Positions 1 to 8,265 are shown, counted from the first letter of the stretch. The stretch: DNA of 64,000 bases from CAWAND01 sp963783335 (GCA_963783335.1 CAWAND010000004.1:496001-560000); one strand, 5' to 3'. Notes: generated by a model from the letters alone, not told the origin. A program made the numbers and translations.

Positions 1-824
1 GCGATGCCACCGAACGACACTGGCGCTGGCAGCAACTGCCCCTTGATCACGTACTTCGCTGCCAAATACAGCAGCGAGTTTCCTTCCATCATCATCTGCC
101 CAGCGCTGGACGGCCCAGCTGGCAGGGGCATAACCTTCGAGAGGTAAACCCCCACCAGCAGGATCGGGACCGCAACCACAAATCCAGCCAGCGGTCCTGC
201 CAGCCCGATATCCAGCAGATGCTTCCGGTTTTTTGGCAGGGACTTCAGCCGGATGAATGCGCCCAGCGTGCCCAATGGACTGAGTGGCGGCGGAAGTGGC
301 AGGAAGTACGGCAGGGTCACCGATGTCTTGTGGTGTCGCGCCGCCAGGTAGTGCCCGAACTCATGCGCCAGGAGGATCGCCATCAGGGCCAAACCAAAAG
401 GCAGACCGCCCAGGATGAAACTTACGATCCCCTCGGTTGTACTGAGATTGGGCTGTGGGACGGCGGCCGAGTACGTGCTGACATTGGCGAACACCACCCC
501 CGTGTAGATCACGCTCAAGAGAGTGATTACGAACAGAGCGATATTGATCCTCGAATCGGAAGGACCCGGACGCACCAAGCCGTCCACCCCTAAGATCACG
601 TGCTGCTGGGATTCTTCACGGAAGAGCAGTGTCATCCCCATCCGTTCGAACGCTGGTTCGAGAAGGTCGAAGGCCTGATCAGACGAACCGACAAGACGAC
701 CTCTGAAACGCACGGAAAAACCGCGCTGCCGGTCGCCTCGCGTCACGTCATCGATCTGCATGACCTTTTCAACTTGGGAGCGGAGATCGCTCAGGGGATC
801 TGTACCAACTGACAAACTGTCCAT
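1..824 (-). CDS. M50-family (site-2 protease type) membrane metalloprotease, partial
   Basis: This is the first 274 residues of a zinc metalloprotease that would cut substrates within or near the membrane; the 3' part lies outside the window. Seen directly: ATG at 824-822, a soluble N-terminal region of about 95 residues, a hydrophobic segment near residues 100-120, and a second hydrophobic helix carrying HEFGH (His154, Glu155, His158), the catalytic zinc motif. A Gly-rich helix with GLAGPLAGF follows at 207-215, as in family members with a cytosolic N-terminal extension. The third zinc ligand, expected in an NPDG or LDG motif, would lie beyond the window. The gene points away from the neighbouring selenocysteine tRNA. 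Substrate is unknown. The family call is firm; the biological role is not. Confidence 0.87.
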   Translation of the reverse strand, partial: MDSLSVGTDPLSDLRSQVEKVMQIDDVTRGDRQRGFSVRFRGRLVGSSDQAFDLLEPAFERMGMTLLFREESQQHVILGVDGLVRPGPSDSRINIALFVITLLSVIYTGVVFANVSTYSAAVPQPNLSTTEGIVSFILGGLPFGLALMAILLAHEFGHYLAARHHKTSVTLPYFLPLPPPLSPLGTLGAFIRLKSLPKNRKHLLDIGLAGPLAGFVVAVPILLVGVYLSKVMPLPAGPSSAGQMMMEGNSLLYLAAKYVIKGQLLPAPVSFGGI

Positions 825-854
825 GACTCACCTATGTCCACCGGCAGAATTAGG

Positions 855-948
855 CGGGAGTGGATGGGAGTCGAACCCACCGCGGACCGCTGAGCGGCCC
901 GCCACCGATTTTGAAGACCGGGGAGCCCACCGGGACCCAACCACCCCC
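855..948 (-). tRNA. selC: Selenocysteine tRNA, anticodon UCA
   Basis: The complementary strand folds as a long tRNA with an 8-bp acceptor stem (GGGGGTGG at 948-941 with CCACTCCC at 863-856, one G-U pair), a G discriminator at 855, a long D-arm region, an anticodon loop CTTCAAA with TCA at 914-912, a long variable arm and a T-arm with GTTCGACTC. Extended acceptor and variable arms plus anticodon UCA are diagnostic of tRNA-Sec, which is charged with serine and converted to selenocysteine for insertion at UGA codons. The genomic bases after the discriminator are CCT rather than CCA, so CCA would be added enzymatically. No selA, selB or selD lies in the window. Confidence 0.93.
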
Positions 949-1162
949 TCAGGAAACCTAAGGATACCGCATCGCACGATGCCCCTCAATCCGAATTGGC
1001 CGCGCCTCCCGCAATTCCTGCTAGAATGCGCATGCGCTTGGGCTGCCCGAGGGAAAGCCAGGGGATTGGCAGGGCCCCCTCCGCGCCGGAGAAGCTGGAC
1101 TGGGCAAATCGTCTGGGTGACGGCTCCAGCCCGGATGGAATAGTCATTTCGGAGGTTTATTC
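949..1162. other. Intergenic stretch between selC and the DsbA-cyclophilin gene
   Basis: No convincing protein gene is seen here. Together with the doubtful small frame that follows (1163-1276) this makes about 324 bases without a secure gene. It must hold the selC promoter on the minus strand and the promoter of the downstream plus-strand lipoprotein operon. No strong -35/-10 pair stands out. A GC-rich segment near 1066-1100 contains inverted GC runs of unclear meaning. Confidence 0.4.
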
Positions 1163-1276
1163 GTGCACGGTCGCCACACGCGTCACGGGAATGACGAAGA
1201 GGTTGATCGTTGGCATGTCCTCTTGCCGGGCCGCCGCGCTGCCGGCTCCCCACCGCGCGAAGGCAGACGCAGATGA
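1163..1276 (+). CDS. Small Arg/His-rich frame upstream of the DsbA-cyclophilin gene
   Basis: A 37-codon frame starts with GTG at 1163, preceded by a strong GGAGG at 1151-1155 with 7-base spacing, and ends with TGA at 1274-1276. The stop overlaps the ATG of the next gene (1273) as ATGA, the arrangement expected for translational coupling. The peptide is rich in Arg, His and Gly and has no signal peptide or recognisable domain. It may be a leader peptide that couples ribosomes onto the lipoprotein gene, or a chance frame that happens to follow a good ribosome-binding site. I do not recognise a family. Confidence 0.3.
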   Translation: MHGRHTRHGNDEEVDRWHVLLPGRRAAGSPPREGRRR

Positions 1277-2520
1277 GCTTGCCCAGGTACTCAGGCGCAC
1301 TGGGCTCTTTGGCAGTGGTGGCCGCACTCTCAGCCTGCCAGGCGGCGACAGCGCCACCCCCAGCCGCCACGACCCTTCACCGGACGGCACCCGCTCTGGG
1401 CCCGACATCGACCGCCATGCGCCCAAGCATTAGCTCTGGCACTCCAAGAACGCCTACGCCCAGTTTGGCCCCTGTGCCAACACCATCCGATCGAGACTGG
1501 CAGCGGGGCCCACAATCGGCCCCAGTCACGTTGGTGGCCTACATGGATTTTCAGTGCGGACCGTGCAATGCAGCCGCGCGCGCGATGGACCAGACCTTTC
1601 GCCGCCATCCAGGACAGGTGCGTCAAGTCTACCGCCCGTTCCCGCTCTCCAATGTCGAAGACAAGGCCGATCTTGCAGCGCAAGTCGCCGAGGCAGCTGG
1701 ACGGCAGGGTGCCTTTTGGCCCATGCACGATCTCCTGGTGGATCAATACGACGATTGGCGGGCGCTCGAGCCGGACGCGTTCTTGTCCTGGTCTTTGCAG
1801 GCGGCGAAGTCCCTGGGGCTCGATCCAGACGCCTTTCAACAAGCTGTTGAGGACCCCGCGCTGGCCAACCAGATTGCAGAACGATATTCGGAATCCCGGG
1901 CGAGTGGCATTCCTGGCACCCCTTTCGTCTTTTTGAATGGACGACCGTACATCCTGGCCGGCGACGAGATCCAGCTCGAATCAGCCGTCCGGCTGGGGAT
2001 TCTCCAGGCTCAGCAATACGCGACCTACCCTCAGATGAATCTCCAGCCTGGTGTCAACTACCTGGCAAGACTGCAAACCAACCGAGGTGAAATCCAAATT
2101 CAGCTGTATGCTGGCACGGCCCCCTTGGCAGTGAACAGCTTCGTCTATTTGGCCCAACAGGGCTGGTACACGAACACCGGGGCCTACCAAGTCACACCGG
2201 GTCAGGGGGTTGGCTTGGGTGATCCCAGCTGGACGGGTCTGGGGGAAGCCGGCTATCACTATCCGCCAGAAATTGACGCGACACGCAATTTCGATCGGGC
2301 CGGCATCGTGGGCGTGATTCCTACTGGGCCCGGGATCAACGGTTCGCGCTTCTTCGTCACCCTCTCCCCGCTCCCAGCGTATGATGAAACCCACACTGTC
2401 CTGGGAAGAGTTACCCAAGGCTTGGACACCCTCTCCTCGCTCTCAGAAAGAAGCCCCAAGGACGATCTCTTGACCAAGCCAGAGCTCATCATCCAGTCGA
2501 TTGAGATCGAAACCAAATGA
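1273..2520 (+). CDS. Lipoprotein with a DsbA-like thioredoxin domain fused to a cyclophilin-type PPIase
   Basis: The predicted 415-residue extracytoplasmic lipoprotein combines two protein-folding activities. Start ATG 1273 is chosen because it directly precedes a signal peptide ending in lipobox LSAC (Cys22); a frame upstream is open but lacks a signal. Residues 25-75 are a Thr/Pro-rich linker. Residues about 80-245 form a DsbA/Thioredoxin_4 domain with redox motif CGPC (95-98) and the cis-Pro loop GTP (215-217). Residues about 262-415 match the cyclophilin fold, with GEIQIQLY, the VNSFVYLA helix and SRFFVTLSPLPAYD. The thiol domain would oxidise or isomerise disulfides and the cyclophilin domain would isomerise prolyl bonds. 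The stop overlaps the next start (ATGA), so it is co-translated with the PrsW-like gene. Each domain call is firm; the fusion is unusual. Confidence 0.85.
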   Translation: MSLPRYSGALGSLAVVAALSACQAATAPPPAATTLHRTAPALGPTSTAMRPSISSGTPRTPTPSLAPVPTPSDRDWQRGPQSAPVTLVAYMDFQCGPCNAAARAMDQTFRRHPGQVRQVYRPFPLSNVEDKADLAAQVAEAAGRQGAFWPMHDLLVDQYDDWRALEPDAFLSWSLQAAKSLGLDPDAFQQAVEDPALANQIAERYSESRASGIPGTPFVFLNGRPYILAGDEIQLESAVRLGILQAQQYATYPQMNLQPGVNYLARLQTNRGEIQIQLYAGTAPLAVNSFVYLAQQGWYTNTGAYQVTPGQGVGLGDPSWTGLGEAGYHYPPEIDATRNFDRAGIVGVIPTGPGINGSRFFVTLSPLPAYDETHTVLGRVTQGLDTLSSLSERSPKDDLLTKPELIIQSIEIETK

Positions 2521-3749
2521 CAGCAGAAGCGCGCCCCAGGTGGGCAACGACCGCCGTCATGATCTACGCTGGCTTGGGATTGCTGATAAGCATCGGCCTG
2601 GCATTTGTCTTCGGGATCCTTGGGGCGGCGGACTATCTGCAGGGCGACGCGCAGGCGGGCTTCTTCGGCGTCTGGACCAGTTATGCGTTCGGGGTGATAG
2701 CCATCACAGGCTTGCCTGCCATCGTTCTGGGAATCAAGATCCTTTGGCTCGGGCGATCTGATTCGGAAAGAACTCCGTCCCACAGCTGGATAGCCGCATT
2801 CCTCCTGTACCCAATCGGCCTCACCTTCGGATACGTGATCTTTGAGAGACACGGCATCCCGCCCCTGTTGGGGACGCTCGCCCAGCTCTCGGCACTGGGC
2901 GGTCCCATACTCGCCATGGCGGTCCTCCTTCAGATCTCGGGGCAAGCTATGTCAGCGCTGCGTGCTTGGGGCCACTTCCTGCTGGGGCTGTGGTTGATAC
3001 CCACCTTGGCCTTCATCATTGAGTTGGTGCTCCTTATCGCAGGAATCTTCATTCTGGTTGGTGGCTTGCTTCTGTCTCCGTCCGGCCAACAGCTTCTTGG
3101 CCAGCTTCAGGCCCCCCCTGGTCGATTGTTCAGTCAACCTCCTCCGGAACTGGTAGTTCAAGCGGTATCCCAACCCTGGGTAATCGCCATGGCGCTCCTC
3201 TTCATATCCATCCTCATCCCAGTTGTGGAGGAGGGTCTGAAATCGATCGCCATATGGCCAATCCTTCGGCGGTCTCCCGGGGCGTCCCAAGCGTTCATCG
3301 GCGGTGCCTTGGGGGGCTTGGGGTTTGCACTGGTCGAGGGCATGTTCTTGACCCAGCCCGACATGTCGTGGCTTCCAACCGCCTTCATCAGAGGCGGCGC
3401 GTCGATGATGCACGCCCTGGCCACCGGTATCACTTCATGGGGGCTTGCCGAAGCCGTTGTTAGGCGAAGATTCTGGCGGCTTCCCGCCGCCTTTGCAGTT
3501 GCGATTGGTCTGCACGGCCTCTGGAACTTGAGCGCCGTAAGCCTGGGTGTGTCCCAGCTTGGCTACGACGCCGGCTTTTCCTCCATCACACCGACTCTGG
3601 AGAATCTGCTGACCGTGACTGGAGCGGCCATGCTCGGCTTCTTAAGCCTGCTGGCTGCTGGGAGCCTGCCGATCATTGCCAGGCGACTGGCTGCCCAGTC
3701 CGCTCAAGGCGAACTTGGCGGCGACCAGCGGATTCAGCCTTTGAACTGA
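2517..3749 (+). CDS. PrsW-family glutamic-type intramembrane protease
   Basis: This 410-residue multi-pass membrane protein has about nine hydrophobic segments. The diagnostic PrsW motifs are visible: VVEEGLKS (tandem Glu) near residues 238-245, GFALVEG, then histidines in MHALATG and HGLWN within later membrane helices. In Bacillus, PrsW cleaves the anti-sigma factor RsiW; in other bacteria the substrates are mostly unknown, and the family is related to the Abi/CAAX proteases. The ATG overlaps the stop of the upstream lipoprotein gene by four bases (ATGA). The substrate cannot be deduced here, as no anti-sigma gene is adjacent. Confidence 0.83.
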   Translation: MTAEARPRWATTAVMIYAGLGLLISIGLAFVFGILGAADYLQGDAQAGFFGVWTSYAFGVIAITGLPAIVLGIKILWLGRSDSERTPSHSWIAAFLLYPIGLTFGYVIFERHGIPPLLGTLAQLSALGGPILAMAVLLQISGQAMSALRAWGHFLLGLWLIPTLAFIIELVLLIAGIFILVGGLLLSPSGQQLLGQLQAPPGRLFSQPPPELVVQAVSQPWVIAMALLFISILIPVVEEGLKSIAIWPILRRSPGASQAFIGGALGGLGFALVEGMFLTQPDMSWLPTAFIRGGASMMHALATGITSWGLAEAVVRRRFWRLPAAFAVAIGLHGLWNLSAVSLGVSQLGYDAGFSSITPTLENLLTVTGAAMLGFLSLLAAGSLPIIARRLAAQSAQGELGGDQRIQPLN

Positions 3750-3821
3750 CACTGGCATTTCGCTTCCCGTCACCACCTCACAGAACCACAACCCTTTCAA
3801 GGCGGTCCATCCACGGTCATC

Positions 3822-3850
3822 TTGACGCGCATTCGTCCGTATGCTACATT
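3822..3850 (+). promoter_or_regulatory. Predicted sigma-70-type promoter for the roadblock/V4R pair
   Basis: TTGACG at 3822-3827 and TACATT at 3845-3850 are separated by exactly 17 bases, 58 bases before the TTG start at 3908. The -35 element matches five of six consensus bases and the -10 element four of six. Confidence 0.6.
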
Positions 3851-3907
3851 ACCGCCGCTCTCAAGAGCACCCAACTCTCTCTGCAAGAACACCAACTGGA
3901 GCGCGAC

Positions 3908-4279
3908 TTGACCAAATCAAGAACTGAGCTGATGGTGGAACGCCTCCGCGACCTCCAGGCATCTTCACCGGATGTTGAGGCCTCGGCCGTTGTAAGCGTC
4001 GACGGGTTAACCATGGCTTCCGCCCTGCCCAACGATGTCGAGGAGGATCGGGTGTCAGCCATGTCAGCCGCCATGCTCTCTTTGGGTGAGCGAATTGCAG
4101 GCGAGTTGGGACGGGGTGGTTTGGAGCAGGTGTATATCAAAGGCGAATCGGGGTACGTCATTCTGACCTCGGTCGGAAACCAAGCCGTGTTGACCGTATT
4201 GGCCCGAGAGCAGGCCAAGCTCGGGCTTCTTTTCCTCGATATGCGGCGTGCCGCTGAAGACCTGGAGAAACAACTCTGA
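3908..4279 (+). CDS. Roadblock/LC7-domain protein
   Basis: A 123-residue single-domain protein of the roadblock/LC7 (MglB-like) family. It shows the alpha-beta pattern, with an ASAVVSVDGLTMASALP strand-turn near residue 24, a central long helix (SAMSAAMLSLGERIAGEL) and a C-terminal helix. Family members are small dimeric regulators of Ras-like GTPases; no GTPase is adjacent. The start is TTG at 3908, with GGAG about six bases upstream; ATG at codon 9 is an alternative. The V4R-like gene follows nine bases after the stop, so the pair is probably one operon behind the 3822 promoter. Confidence 0.85.
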   Translation: MTKSRTELMVERLRDLQASSPDVEASAVVSVDGLTMASALPNDVEEDRVSAMSAAMLSLGERIAGELGRGGLEQVYIKGESGYVILTSVGNQAVLTVLAREQAKLGLLFLDMRRAAEDLEKQL

Positions 4280-4288
4280 TCAGGTCGG

Positions 4289-4929
4289 ATGACCCCAGAG
4301 TACTCTCAGCTTCATCGAGCGGGTACTTCTACCCGAACAAAGTCGTTCGCAACTTCCTCTTGGCAATGGAAGATGTCATGGGCCACAACGGCGTGAGCGC
4401 CGTGCTCAACCTTGCCGGTCTCCACGAATGGGTGGACAACTACCCCCCCGATGACCTTAACCGCTCGGTCGACTTCAGCGCCTTCTCGGCGATCAACGCC
4501 ACACTGCTGATCATGTATGGCCCACGAGGCGGGCGCGGCTTGGCACGTAGGTCGGCCTGGTTGAGCATCGCCGGTCTGCTCAACCAGCTGGATGCATTCA
4601 CCGGACTGGCCAAGCTCGCAAAGAGCCATCCCGCTGTTGAAACAACCCTCGAGCAAGGCCTGCCGGAGATTGCCGCCGCGCTGGACGAGATGAGCGACCA
4701 GAAGACGAGCCTGAAGACAGCCGGTGACCACTACACTGTTGTTGTGGATCGCTGCCCAGTGTGCTGGGGGCAGAAGGCGACCGAGCCGTGCTGTCATGCG
4801 GTTTCGGGTTGGCTTGAGGAGTGCCTGCGCTGGCTCACAGGCGGCAGGAGCTTTGAAATCGTAGAAACGCACTGCAAGGCAATGGGGGACAATGCCTGCC
4901 AGTTTCGTATCAGCAAACAACCCCTGTAG
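4289..4929 (+). CDS. V4R-domain protein, reading frame probably broken near 4314
   Basis: The protein has an N-terminal region starting SGYFYPNKVVRNFLLAMEDV and a C-terminal V4R (4-vinyl-reductase-like) small-molecule or metal-binding domain with conserved cysteines (RCPVCWG, CCHAV, LEEC, THCKAMGDNACQF). The frame holding this protein has no ATG or GTG before the conserved YFYPNK; its first usual start is TTG 4360, which would remove it. An ATG at 4289, nine bases after the roadblock stop, leads in another frame to the same place. Adding one base near 4314 (CTTCATCG to CTTCATTCG) joins them into about 213 residues. I infer a one-base deletion. V4R domains occur in ligand sensors and in bacteriochlorophyll enzymes; pairing with a roadblock protein suggests signalling. 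Confidence 0.75.
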
Positions 4930-5005
4930 ACCAGCATGACCGGCCCCCAGAATCAACCCGCTTGGCACCCCACCTCGCCGCGCCGCCCCCAACCTCACGC
5001 CTGAG

Positions 5006-5749
5006 ATGTCATCCCTGACGATCGTCATCCCAACTTTCAACGAAGCCGAGAATCTCCCGGCGCTCGCGGCCCAACTCTGGGCACTTCCCATCGACGGGGT
5101 GAGACTGCTGGTCGTTGATGATGCTTCGCCGGACGGCACCGGCGCCATTGCCAACTCCTTGTGTAAAAGTCATCCAGATCAAATGTCGGTCATTCACCGG
5201 AGCGGCAAACTAGGGCTTGGCAGCGCCTACCTGGAGGGCTTCCAATCCGCGCTTGCAGATGGCGCCGAGACGGTTGCCCAAATGGATGCCGATTTTTCCC
5301 ACTCACCCGAGTACTTGCCTGGCTTCATGCAGGCGCTGGTCGAGGCAGATGCCGTTTTCGGATCGCGCTACGTGTCCGAAGGGCAACTGGATGAGAATTG
5401 GGGAATCGGCCGGGTCTTCCTATCCTGGTTCGGCAATGCTTACGCCAGGACCATACTTGGTTTGCCGATCCTCGACGCAACCGGGGGATTCAGGGTGTGG
5501 CGCAGCGACACACTGCGCGGCATGCCGCTGGATCATGTGCGGTCAAATGGGTACGTCTTCCAAGTGGAGATGGCCTATCTAGCTTATAAGCTCGGTTACA
5601 AACTTGTGGAAAGACCCATCTACTTCGAGGACAGACGGATCGGCCAATCCAAGATGTCATTTCGCATTCAAATCGAGGCCGCCGTGCGCGTTTGGCAGCT
5701 GCTCTTCAAGTACGGTGGAATGAGTCCCGACCAGCGCCAAGAGAGCTAG
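5006..5749 (+). CDS. Polyprenol-phosphate (dolichyl-phosphate) mannosyltransferase-like GT2
   Basis: This 247-residue glycosyltransferase family 2 enzyme matches DPM1/Ppm1, which moves mannose from GDP-mannose to a polyprenyl phosphate at the inner face of the membrane. Visible motifs are the N-terminal SLTIVIPTFNEAENL strand, VVDDASPDGTG for the nucleotide, the metal-binding DADFSH, and the C-terminal IGQSKMSF region typical of the subfamily. There is no C-terminal membrane domain, so it is the short soluble form. The exact sugar and lipid are inferred from the family. The convergent neighbour rsmA starts its 3' end 44 bases away, and I see no strong terminator between them. Confidence 0.87.
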   Translation: MSSLTIVIPTFNEAENLPALAAQLWALPIDGVRLLVVDDASPDGTGAIANSLCKSHPDQMSVIHRSGKLGLGSAYLEGFQSALADGAETVAQMDADFSHSPEYLPGFMQALVEADAVFGSRYVSEGQLDENWGIGRVFLSWFGNAYARTILGLPILDATGGFRVWRSDTLRGMPLDHVRSNGYVFQVEMAYLAYKLGYKLVERPIYFEDRRIGQSKMSFRIQIEAAVRVWQLLFKYGGMSPDQRQES

Positions 5750-5793
5750 AACGAACGCCCCCGCGAAACACCGACGGTCCAATGAAACTTGCA

Positions 5794-6645
5794 CTATAGA
5801 AGGTCAGACTTCGCAGCCGCTGCCAGGCGTTCCCACTCCTCCAGATTGAGGCTCTGAGCGCGTCTTCGGGGCTCAATTTCCGCCCGTAGAAGCCACGCCG
5901 CCGCTTTATCCGAAGGCACTGACAGACCAATCGAAAGCGCATTTCTGAGCTGCTTGCGTCGTTGTCCGAACCCCGCCCTGGCCAATCTAAAGATGGTTTC
6001 TACCTGAGAAGCTGGCCTGTTCCCGGAGGGGTTCATGTCTATGCGAATTAACGCTGAGTCGACGTCCGGCACTGGCCAGAACTGGCCCCGCCCCACACGG
6101 AGCACGATCTTGGGGCTCCCATACAGCTGGACACTGAGAGCCAGCAGGCTCATGTCCCCCGGCCCGCTCGTGATACGGCGGGCCACCTCATGCTGAATGG
6201 TCAGGACCACCGTCCTGGCAGGCTGCTGGGCCTCCATAACCTTTCTGATGACGGCGGAAGTGATGTTGTATGGAATGTTTCCCACCACGGCGTGCTGCCT
6301 CTGGCCCACCAACGCTTCCAAATCCAGCTCAAGTACATCGCCAACCACCACATGGACATTCTCAAGTGGTTGGACGGCTTCCGCCAAAGCTGGCTGGAGG
6401 CGGCGATCGAACTCGATGGCGATAACCTCTCCTGCCCGTTCAGCCAGCGCGCATGTCAACGATCCCAACCCTGCCCCAATCTCCAGCACCGTCTCGCCAG
6501 CGGCCAGACCGGCTGAGTCCACAATCTTCAGAAGAGTTGATGGATCGAAAAGAAAATGCTGGCCGAGGCGCTTGTCCGGCCGCAAGGCGTGGCGCCGAGC
6601 CAGCGAACGCCATTCACCGACCGATCTCAGGCCCTCCCCGCTCAA
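5794..6645 (-). CDS. rsmA: 16S rRNA dimethyladenosine transferase RsmA (KsgA)
   Basis: It dimethylates the two adjacent adenosines in the 3'-terminal helix of 16S rRNA during 30S maturation, using S-adenosylmethionine. Motifs: LGQHFL near the N-terminus, SAM motif I VLEIGAGLGSLT, acidic EFDRRL, and the catalytic GNIPYNIT (the N-hP-Y motif). The upstream reading frame is open, but the TTG at 6645-6643 overlaps the TGA of the preceding 3D-domain gene and gives 283 residues, the usual RsmA length. A start at 6717 would lie inside the neighbour. Translational coupling to that gene is likely. Identification is firm; only the start is inferred. Confidence 0.95.
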   Translation of the reverse strand: MSGEGLRSVGEWRSLARRHALRPDKRLGQHFLFDPSTLLKIVDSAGLAAGETVLEIGAGLGSLTCALAERAGEVIAIEFDRRLQPALAEAVQPLENVHVVVGDVLELDLEALVGQRQHAVVGNIPYNITSAVIRKVMEAQQPARTVVLTIQHEVARRITSGPGDMSLLALSVQLYGSPKIVLRVGRGQFWPVPDVDSALIRIDMNPSGNRPASQVETIFRLARAGFGQRRKQLRNALSIGLSVPSDKAAAWLLRAEIEPRRRAQSLNLEEWERLAAAAKSDLL

Positions 6646-8054
6646 GGGAAGATCCAGACGATGCTGTTCTCGGGAGGGACGGGGGTCAGAAAATAGACCG
6701 TCACATACTGATGCCACGAGACGTAGTTGTCATCATCGTAGCCGAGATCGATCCATCGCCCTTTCACTCCGCTGCCGGTATCGGCCGCCAACGCATACCC
6801 ATAGCCAGGCACGTACATTTGGGTCCCAAAGGGGATATAGCGTCGGTCGATTGCTACAAGACCCTTGGTCAGCGGCTTGCCTGAGGCTGTAATCCCAAAG
6901 TTGCGGGCATCCGGCGAGACGCCAGCCCTGGAAGCAGAATAGGACGTGGCCCACATCCGTACCGCTCTCCAATACTCAATCGTGCCATTATCGGTGGAGA
7001 CTGTGCGGATGACGATGTTGGTCCCGTAGCCCACAACTCTTGGTTCGGCGGCCTTGGCCAGCCATGAGCCCTCTTCGATCCGGCTTGTTTCTACTCCGTC
7101 CTCGTAGCGCACGCGCACCTGGTGCGCCTCCACCCCGTAGGCACCGGGCTTGATCAGTTTCTGTTGATCAATCTCGACATCAACCAGTGGTTGATACTGG
7201 GTCTTGAATGAAACAGGAGTCAGCTCAACTTTGACCTGTTCGGAAACGCGAATGACGCTGACCTTAGCCTCTGGTGGCAGCGGCTGGTCGGCGGCCGGCC
7301 GGGAAAAATCCAAGCCCACCAAAGGTACACCCGCCTGACTCAGAGCTTCGCCCACCGTGTTCGCCGATGCACGCGCGAGTACGGTCGCACCGTCCACATC
7401 AATCTGGAGCTGGCGGGATGGCCGATAGACAACCGTCATCGGTCCGGCTATGGGCGTGGCCGGGCCGGGTGAAATGGAATCGGCTTGATAGAGCTCAATG
7501 CCTGCCTCTTCGAGGGCGCCCCCGACCGTGCTCGCCGAAGTCCGCAGCCTGATGCGCCCCGATCCGCTCTCGACGGTCACATCCACTCCCGGTGACCACT
7601 CGAGCCGCGTCGGCCGAGCTGCCAGAGGCACGCTCGGATCTCCGACTGGCAGCCCGTCAGCCAGGATACGATCACCGGGATAGACCCTTATGCCCAGCAT
7701 CGCCAAGATGTTTTCAGGGACCAAGCTGGTCGTCCTGACGGTCTGTTGCCTGCCTCGGTAAGAGATCTCAACCGGAAAAGCACGGCGCACTTCGATCGTC
7801 ATCCCCTGGCGCAGGGGTAAATCCCTGTCTGGGATAACGACATCGCCTTTGTGCAGCCTCAAACCAATGTCTTGGAGCGCCCGTGCCACCGTCCGGGCAT
7901 GCGTCGAGTAGTGCGAGCTGTGCCCGGCAAGCTGAACAGAGAACGAGCGCTGGGTGGCCAGGTAGACAAGCACCATACCTGCCAGCGCTGCTGCTCCTGC
8001 CGCACGTCGTATCCAGGGACTCGAAAGCCACTGTTTGACCGATGATGTAGGCAT
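6642..8054 (-). CDS. Envelope protein with DUF348 repeats, G5 domain and 3D domain (YabE-like)
   Basis: A 470-residue exported protein. After a membrane anchor (about 18-35) come three DUF348 ubiquitin-like repeats (about 40-250), a G5 domain (about 265-340, from VKVELTPVSFKTQYQ to IEEGSWLAKAAEPRVVGYG), and a C-terminal 3D domain with VAIDRRYIPFGTQMYV and ALAADTGSGVKGRWIDL, which carry the three conserved aspartates. The layout is that of YabE and related actinobacterial or firmicute proteins; the 3D domain resembles lytic transglycosylase barrels, so cleavage of peptidoglycan is likely. It is the first gene of a pair with rsmA, and in many genomes yabE likewise sits beside ksgA. Confidence 0.9.
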   Translation of the reverse strand: MPTSSVKQWLSSPWIRRAAGAAALAGMVLVYLATQRSFSVQLAGHSSHYSTHARTVARALQDIGLRLHKGDVVIPDRDLPLRQGMTIEVRRAFPVEISYRGRQQTVRTTSLVPENILAMLGIRVYPGDRILADGLPVGDPSVPLAARPTRLEWSPGVDVTVESGSGRIRLRTSASTVGGALEEAGIELYQADSISPGPATPIAGPMTVVYRPSRQLQIDVDGATVLARASANTVGEALSQAGVPLVGLDFSRPAADQPLPPEAKVSVIRVSEQVKVELTPVSFKTQYQPLVDVEIDQQKLIKPGAYGVEAHQVRVRYEDGVETSRIEEGSWLAKAAEPRVVGYGTNIVIRTVSTDNGTIEYWRAVRMWATSYSASRAGVSPDARNFGITASGKPLTKGLVAIDRRYIPFGTQMYVPGYGYALAADTGSGVKGRWIDLGYDDDNYVSWHQYVTVYFLTPVPPENSIVWIFP

Positions 8055-8064
8055 TTCGCGCGGG

Positions 8065-8070
8065 AGTATA
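8065..8070 (-). promoter_or_regulatory. -10 element close to the YabE-like start
   Basis: TATACT reads on the minus strand at 8070-8065, ten bases before the ATG at 8054. A transcript starting 6-8 bases downstream would have almost no leader. No clear -35 element is visible. Confidence 0.45.
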
Positions 8071-8165
8071 CCAGACGAGAGTTGTCCGCCCAGATACGCC
8101 GGCGCACGACGTATGGAAGGCCGATCGCTGAAGGATTTGACAAATCACGAAGATGAAATGCCAAT

Positions 8166-8265
8166 CCGGGCCGGTGGCCGGCGGCACCCGGAGACTACCC
8201 CTTACCGCTGCTTCCTTTCGGACCTGACGGGGTTCGGAGCGCTCCGCCGCGCCGGACCGGCCCGG
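8166..8265 (-). ncRNA. ffs: Small bacterial signal recognition particle RNA (4.5S)
   Basis: The minus strand contains the invariant SRP RNA core: GTCAGGTCCGAAAGGAAGCAGC, split here as GTCAGGTCC then GAAAGGAAGCAGC, within a long hairpin closed by CCGGGCCGGT pairing with ACCGGCCCGG at the ends. It binds Ffh and targets ribosomes making membrane proteins to FtsY. Length is about 100 bases, the compact form without an Alu domain. Ends are set from the terminal pairing and may be off by a few bases. Confidence 0.93.

Noticed and set aside
4276..4360. V4R protein starting at a non-AUG codon (CTG 4276) overlapping the roadblock stop
   Set aside because: An ATG at 4289 plus one missing base near 4314 gives a normal start, short spacing and the conserved N-terminus, so a rare start codon is not needed.
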